A stretch of 64,000 nucleotides of DNA, from positions 1 through 64,000 of the forward strand of contig DVID01000047.1 in NCBI GenBank assembly GCA_018711625.1. Direction: 5' to 3'. Positions 60,578 through 64,000 of the stretch are shown in pieces. The translations under genes and the position numbers were made by a program. The notes below the pieces were generated by a model. It was not told where the DNA came from. It searched no databases and worked only from the letters and a program-made list of their open reading frames with translations. How positions within the stretch are numbered: position 1 is the stretch's first letter; the number at the start of each line of letters is the position of its first letter. The DNA is from Candidatus Limicola stercorigallinarum. GTDB lineage: Bacteria > Actinomycetota > Coriobacteriia > Coriobacteriales > Coriobacteriaceae.

Positions 60578-62989
60578 ATGGATACCATAGGACGTTCGGA
60601 TGCCACGACGCTCTCGCGGCTCGTTGAGCTTACGAGCGACGCCGTTGTGGTCTGTGATACTGCGGGAACCATCCTCCATGTAAACCACCAGCTGCTTAAG
60701 CTTGCGCGCAAGGAGCGCGGCTCCATCGTAGGTACCGACATCAAGGACTTGATGTTTAGCGAGTTCTTCGAGCGTGCTGGCGACCATCGTCTGCCGTTTC
60801 CGCTCAACGGCACCGATTGCGTCAACATGCTCAAGCTTGCTGACGGCTCGTTCGTTCCCGTGCATACGAGGGCGCTTGCTCCTTCGGCTACCGTGACCGA
60901 GGAGCATCCCAATCTTATCCGTCGCATGCTTCCGCGTGGTCGTGTGCTTGTAGTGATGCAGAGCCTTGAGGAGCAGTATGCTCACGACCGGCAGATGCAT
61001 CGCGTGCTCTCTGAGCTTCAAGCGGCCAATAAGCGCCTTTCGGGTACACTTTCGGTCATTATGTCTACCGTGGGTGCGGAAGATCTTCCGTCGCTTCTGG
61101 ATAATGTTTTGAACCGCTTGGTGGATGCGCTTGATGCCGATGGCTCCCTCATTTACTTCTCAGAGGGCGGTGGGTTCAAGCTGCGCGGTGTTTCACGCGG
61201 CCTTGAGCACGACTACGTGCCCGAGTTTATCCCGTATGGCGTGGGCATTCCCACCTATGTACTGCGTCACACACGCTCGTGCCGGTTTAACATTGTGCCT
61301 TCAGGCGACCATCGTGGTATTGATGCGGGGCAGTTTTACGACCTCGATGCGCGAAGCAGCCACAAGTTGCGCGTGCAGGATACGCCGCCTTTTAAGACCA
61401 CCATCGACGTGCCCGTGTTTTTTGGCATGCAGATCTTGGGCGTGATTGAGCTGGGTTGGAAGCGCTTTACCCCGCCTCGTCCCTATGATGTGAACGTGCT
61501 GGAGGTAATCTGCGACTACCTCTCTATCGAGCTGGTGAGTCTCACGACGGCATTGCGCTCTCAACGAGCAGCCGAGCTCACGCGTTCGCTCAACCACCTG
61601 CGCGACACGCTCTACGCCTTCGAGGGCGATCAGGGGACGGTGTGGTGCGAGCTTAACGTCGAGGTGCGGCGCGTGCTCGCGTGCAGACTCTGCCCCGTGG
61701 TGTTTGATGAAGAGCTGGGCGGCTATGTTATAGATTACGAAGACGGGGATCAGGCGCTCCTTCCCGATGACATAGACGACGTCTTTTTCTCTACAACAAC
61801 GCCGGCTGCTCGTATGGGCCATGCTGCGCGTGATCACTTTGCTCATACGGGCCTTCAGGGTCTGGACGAGGCAGACCTCAAGTTTGTGCGACTCACGCGC
61901 ATCGATCGCGGGTCGCGCGCTGGCCGCTGGCTGGAATCGCATGGACTTCCCAGCCAGGGGGCGTTTTTGGACCTTAGGGGCCGCCCCGATGCCCGGGAGA
62001 CGGCTTCTGCCTGCGTGGCGTGCGGCGGAGAGGGCCTCGTGCCGTCGCAGCCCCCGGGGCCTCCCCTTATGGTGATGCTCTTGCGCGACGGCTCTCAGGA
62101 GCCCATTGACGATATGGAATTCGATTACCTCGTGCGCTTTGCCCACGACCTTGAGCTCTTCGCGCACAATATGGTGCAGCGGAGCGAGAGCACGCGCATT
62201 GCCCAAACGCTGCAAAGCGGTATGCGCAGCTCGCTGGGTTCGGTTCCAGGCATTACAAGCGACGCGCTGTATTCTTCGGCCACGCGGCAGGCGCTTGTGG
62301 GCGGCGATTTCTACACGTTGCTGCGTATGCCCGACGACCACGCTCTCATGATTTTGGGAGATGTCTCGGGCAAGGGGGTGGAGGCAGCATCGATGTCTGC
62401 CTTGGTGAAGACCGCTCTCACGGCGTATGCCTGGGAGGGCGCGAGCCCGGTTGCCATGGTGCGATCGCTTAATGCCATGCTCATGAGCTTCTCGCGCGTA
62501 GAGACCTTTGCCACCCTCTTTGTGACCGATATCGATCTTCGCCGGCATACAGCTACCTATTGCTCTGCCGGGCATCCGCCCACGATGCTTATTCGTGGCG
62601 CTACATCAGGCGAGGGGTCTACGGAGGAGGCATGTGGCGCGGCTGCGGACGCGGGCGAGCACGATAGCGTTGCCGAGATTGAGCTTTTAAGCACGCAGTC
62701 GGGCGTGGTGGGTGCTTTTGAGGGCATGTCGTACCAGATGGGTTCGTTCACGTGGAATCCGGGTGACATCCTCTTCATGTATACCGATGGCGCCATTGAG
62801 GCACGCAGCCCTTCCGGTGAGTTTTTTGGCGAGCAGCGGCTGCGCGACATTTTGCTTATGCGGGCCTCCGACGGTGTAGAAGGTTTGTGCCGGAGCGTGC
62901 TGAACGAGCTTGATGTGTTCAGCGCATCGGCGCTTGAAGATGATATTGCCCTGGTGGCGTTGCGCTTGGACGGCGTTGGCGCGCGGTAG
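60578..62989 (+). CDS. PAS-GAF-PP2C (SpoIIE/RsbU-type) serine phosphatase
   Basis: The 803-residue cytosolic protein has an N-terminal PAS domain (LSRLVELTSDAVVVCDTAGTILHVNHQLLKL, about 6-120), a GAF domain (about 170-330; LVDALDADGSLIYFSEGGGF), a central linker with CVACGG, and a C-terminal SpoIIE-type PP2C phosphatase (about 560-800). The metal-binding Asp residues are in ILGDVSGKGVEAASM, FMYTDGAIEARS and LEDDIALVALRL. Such phosphatases dephosphorylate STAS antagonists to activate partner switching. A STAS-HATPase fusion gene follows after 25 bases and is the likely partner. The start at ATG 60578 has GGGGGAGCC upstream. The signal sensed by PAS/GAF is unknown. Confidence 0.9.
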   Translation: MDTIGRSDATTLSRLVELTSDAVVVCDTAGTILHVNHQLLKLARKERGSIVGTDIKDLMFSEFFERAGDHRLPFPLNGTDCVNMLKLADGSFVPVHTRALAPSATVTEEHPNLIRRMLPRGRVLVVMQSLEEQYAHDRQMHRVLSELQAANKRLSGTLSVIMSTVGAEDLPSLLDNVLNRLVDALDADGSLIYFSEGGGFKLRGVSRGLEHDYVPEFIPYGVGIPTYVLRHTRSCRFNIVPSGDHRGIDAGQFYDLDARSSHKLRVQDTPPFKTTIDVPVFFGMQILGVIELGWKRFTPPRPYDVNVLEVICDYLSIELVSLTTALRSQRAAELTRSLNHLRDTLYAFEGDQGTVWCELNVEVRRVLACRLCPVVFDEELGGYVIDYEDGDQALLPDDIDDVFFSTTTPAARMGHAARDHFAHTGLQGLDEADLKFVRLTRIDRGSRAGRWLESHGLPSQGAFLDLRGRPDARETASACVACGGEGLVPSQPPGPPLMVMLLRDGSQEPIDDMEFDYLVRFAHDLELFAHNMVQRSESTRIAQTLQSGMRSSLGSVPGITSDALYSSATRQALVGGDFYTLLRMPDDHALMILGDVSGKGVEAASMSALVKTALTAYAWEGASPVAMVRSLNAMLMSFSRVETFATLFVTDIDLRRHTATYCSAGHPPTMLIRGATSGEGSTEEACGAAADAGEHDSVAEIELLSTQSGVVGAFEGMSYQMGSFTWNPGDILFMYTDGAIEARSPSGEFFGEQRLRDILLMRASDGVEGLCRSVLNELDVFSASALEDDIALVALRLDGVGAR

Positions 62990-63014
62990 ATGCAGAAGCG
63001 AGGAACGGTGGCAT

Positions 63015-63743
63015 ATGCGTGAATGGAACGACATAGCGGTAATCGCCCCTACGAGCGATATCGACATTTCGTCCGTGCCGTTGCTGCGCGAGCAGATGGA
63101 TACGCTTATTGAGAGCGGCATGCGGCGCATTCTCATCAACTGCCGCAACGTAAAGTTCATTGACTCCACGGGCGTGGCGTTTCTTGTCTCGCGCGCACGG
63201 CGTCTCATGCGCGATGACGGCATGCTCTCGCTCGAAAATGTGTCGGCTGCGGTGGCGCGTTTTTTGCAGATCGCCCGGTTGCTCGACGCGCTGCACGTGA
63301 CCCTGGCCGACCGTCCGCCGGTACCGGTGCTTTCTCCCGGCGAGCTGCCGCAATGGAGCAAGAGCATCCCGGTGCAGGCAGGTATTGAGCACCTAGCGGG
63401 ATATCGCCATCGTGTGCTGGAGCTCTTGGAGGGGCTGCCGCTCAGTCGCGAGGCGTGCTATGACACGGCGCTTGCGGCGGGGGAGGCGTTAGGCAATGCC
63501 TACGATCATGCCGATGGTGCCGGCTGCGTACTCAACGTGCGGGCGTATGGGGACCGTGTAGTTATTGAGGTGTGTGACTGCGGCGAGGGATACGAGATTG
63601 CCGACAACGAGGAACCCGATGAGTCGGAGGAGCGCGGCCGCGGCATTAGGCTCATGCGTATGTTGGTGGACAGCGTTGAGGTGCGGAAACGTACCGATGT
63701 GCGGGGAACCATGGTGCGCCTGGTGAAGCTCCTTGCGGTGTGA
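63015..63743 (+). CDS. Fused STAS antagonist and HATPase anti-sigma-type kinase
   Basis: The 242-residue protein joins an RsbV-like STAS domain (about 1-100) to an RsbW-like HATPase_c domain (about 110-242). The phospho-acceptor Ser51 is in FIDSTGVAFL. The kinase part has the N-box AAGEALGNAYDHADGAG, the DxGxG-like CDCGEGYEI and the G-box GRGIRLMRMLVDSV. In classical systems these are two proteins (RsbV and RsbW). The upstream PP2C phosphatase would remove the Ser51 phosphate. No sigma factor gene is adjacent, so the final target is not visible. The ATG at 63015 has GAGGAA upstream; longer in-frame starts inside the previous gene are rejected. Confidence 0.87.
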   Translation: MREWNDIAVIAPTSDIDISSVPLLREQMDTLIESGMRRILINCRNVKFIDSTGVAFLVSRARRLMRDDGMLSLENVSAAVARFLQIARLLDALHVTLADRPPVPVLSPGELPQWSKSIPVQAGIEHLAGYRHRVLELLEGLPLSREACYDTALAAGEALGNAYDHADGAGCVLNVRAYGDRVVIEVCDCGEGYEIADNEEPDESEERGRGIRLMRMLVDSVEVRKRTDVRGTMVRLVKLLAV

Positions 63744-63869
63744 GGGAGACGCTGGGGGATGTACTTCGGCGGGAGTGGGGTTTGTAGTCCATCGGGGACG
63801 TGGCCTCCGCCAATGGTGCAGTCTGAGGACGGAGTAGCTCAGTCGCTCACATGCTGACCAAATGAAAAG

Positions 63870-63887
63870 AGGCGCCCGAAGGCGCCT
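63870..63887 (-). terminator. Terminator of tRNA-Cys (minus strand)
   Basis: AGGCGCC-CGAA-GGCGCCT hairpin; read on the minus strand it is followed by CTTTTC, 11 bases after the tRNA end. The 126 bases from 63744 to 63869 show no clear feature. Confidence 0.85.
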
Positions 63888-63897
63888 TGACAAATCA

Positions 63898-63971
63898 TGG
63901 AGGCGACGCCCAGATTCGAACTGGGGGTAAAGGCTTTGCAGGCCTCTGCCTTACCACTTGGCCACGTCGCC
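63898..63971 (-). tRNA. tRNA-Cys (anticodon GCA)
   Basis: On the minus strand, acceptor arms GGCGACG and CGTCGCC enclose a standard cloverleaf with TGGCCAAGTGG in the D-arm, anticodon arm AGGCC-TGCAAAG-CCT (anticodon GCA) and T-arm with GTTCGAATC. The discriminator T and an encoded CCA follow. Confidence 0.95.
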
Positions 63972-64000
63972 GATGAAAAAGGCCGAATGCATAGTTCATC

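Overview
The window is a bacterial chromosome segment of fairly high GC, with short intergenic gaps, strong Shine-Dalgarno sites and many GC-rich hairpin terminators. Gene content points to a gut-type actinobacterium of the Coriobacteriia, most like Collinsella. The support is the actinobacterial order uvrC / rapZ / whiA / gap / pgk / tpiA / secG, S-layer-homology (SLH) surface proteins, a membrane-bound LytTR regulator, a sialic acid catabolic locus and a partner-switching pair. The genus is inferred from content, not from a search.

Layout. 1-240 is the 3' end of a 5S rRNA with its terminator. 242-5102 (+) holds coaE, a lytic transglycosylase, uvrB, bioY and a membrane protein. 5205-11390 (-) is a run of two flavoproteins, Mrp and an LTA-synthase-like enzyme. 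11565-21333 holds uvrA behind a likely LexA box, an aspartate racemase (-), ybaK, an ATP-grasp ligase, murJ and uvrC, so all three excision-repair genes lie within 20 kb. 21334-30533 is a sialic acid locus: a controlled promoter region, a family-5 binding-protein ABC transporter with a fused permease/ATPase, then nanA, nanK and nanE, with hairpins between most genes. 30637-42596 is a block of a LytTR membrane regulator and a divergent gene for a 3360-residue SLH surface protein, with related palindromic elements on both sides. 42713-51851 is rapZ, whiA and the lower-glycolysis genes gap, pgk, tpiA and gpmI, then a REP-associated transposase (RAYT) with its REP palindromes and an HAD phosphatase, then secG. 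52315-58268 is an oligopeptide ABC operon (oppABCDF). 58376-63971 holds a transglutaminase/SLH protein (-), tRNA-Leu(GAG), a PAS-GAF-PP2C phosphatase, a fused STAS-HATPase protein and tRNA-Cys (-).

How genes may work together. The aspartate racemase, the ATP-grasp ligase (resembling D-aspartate ligases) and MurJ suggest a D-Asp cross-bridge step beside lipid II flipping. The Sat-like transporter and NanA/NanK/NanE would import Neu5Ac and convert it to GlcNAc-6-P. The conserved uvrC-rapZ-yvcK-whiA neighbourhood is split here by about 21 kb and lacks yvcK. The most unusual items are the tandem structured repeats between nanK and nanE, the RAYT/REP locus enclosing an HAD gene, the STAS-HATPase fusion, and the duplicated DET(A/S)VF motif in the cytoplasmic tail of MurJ.
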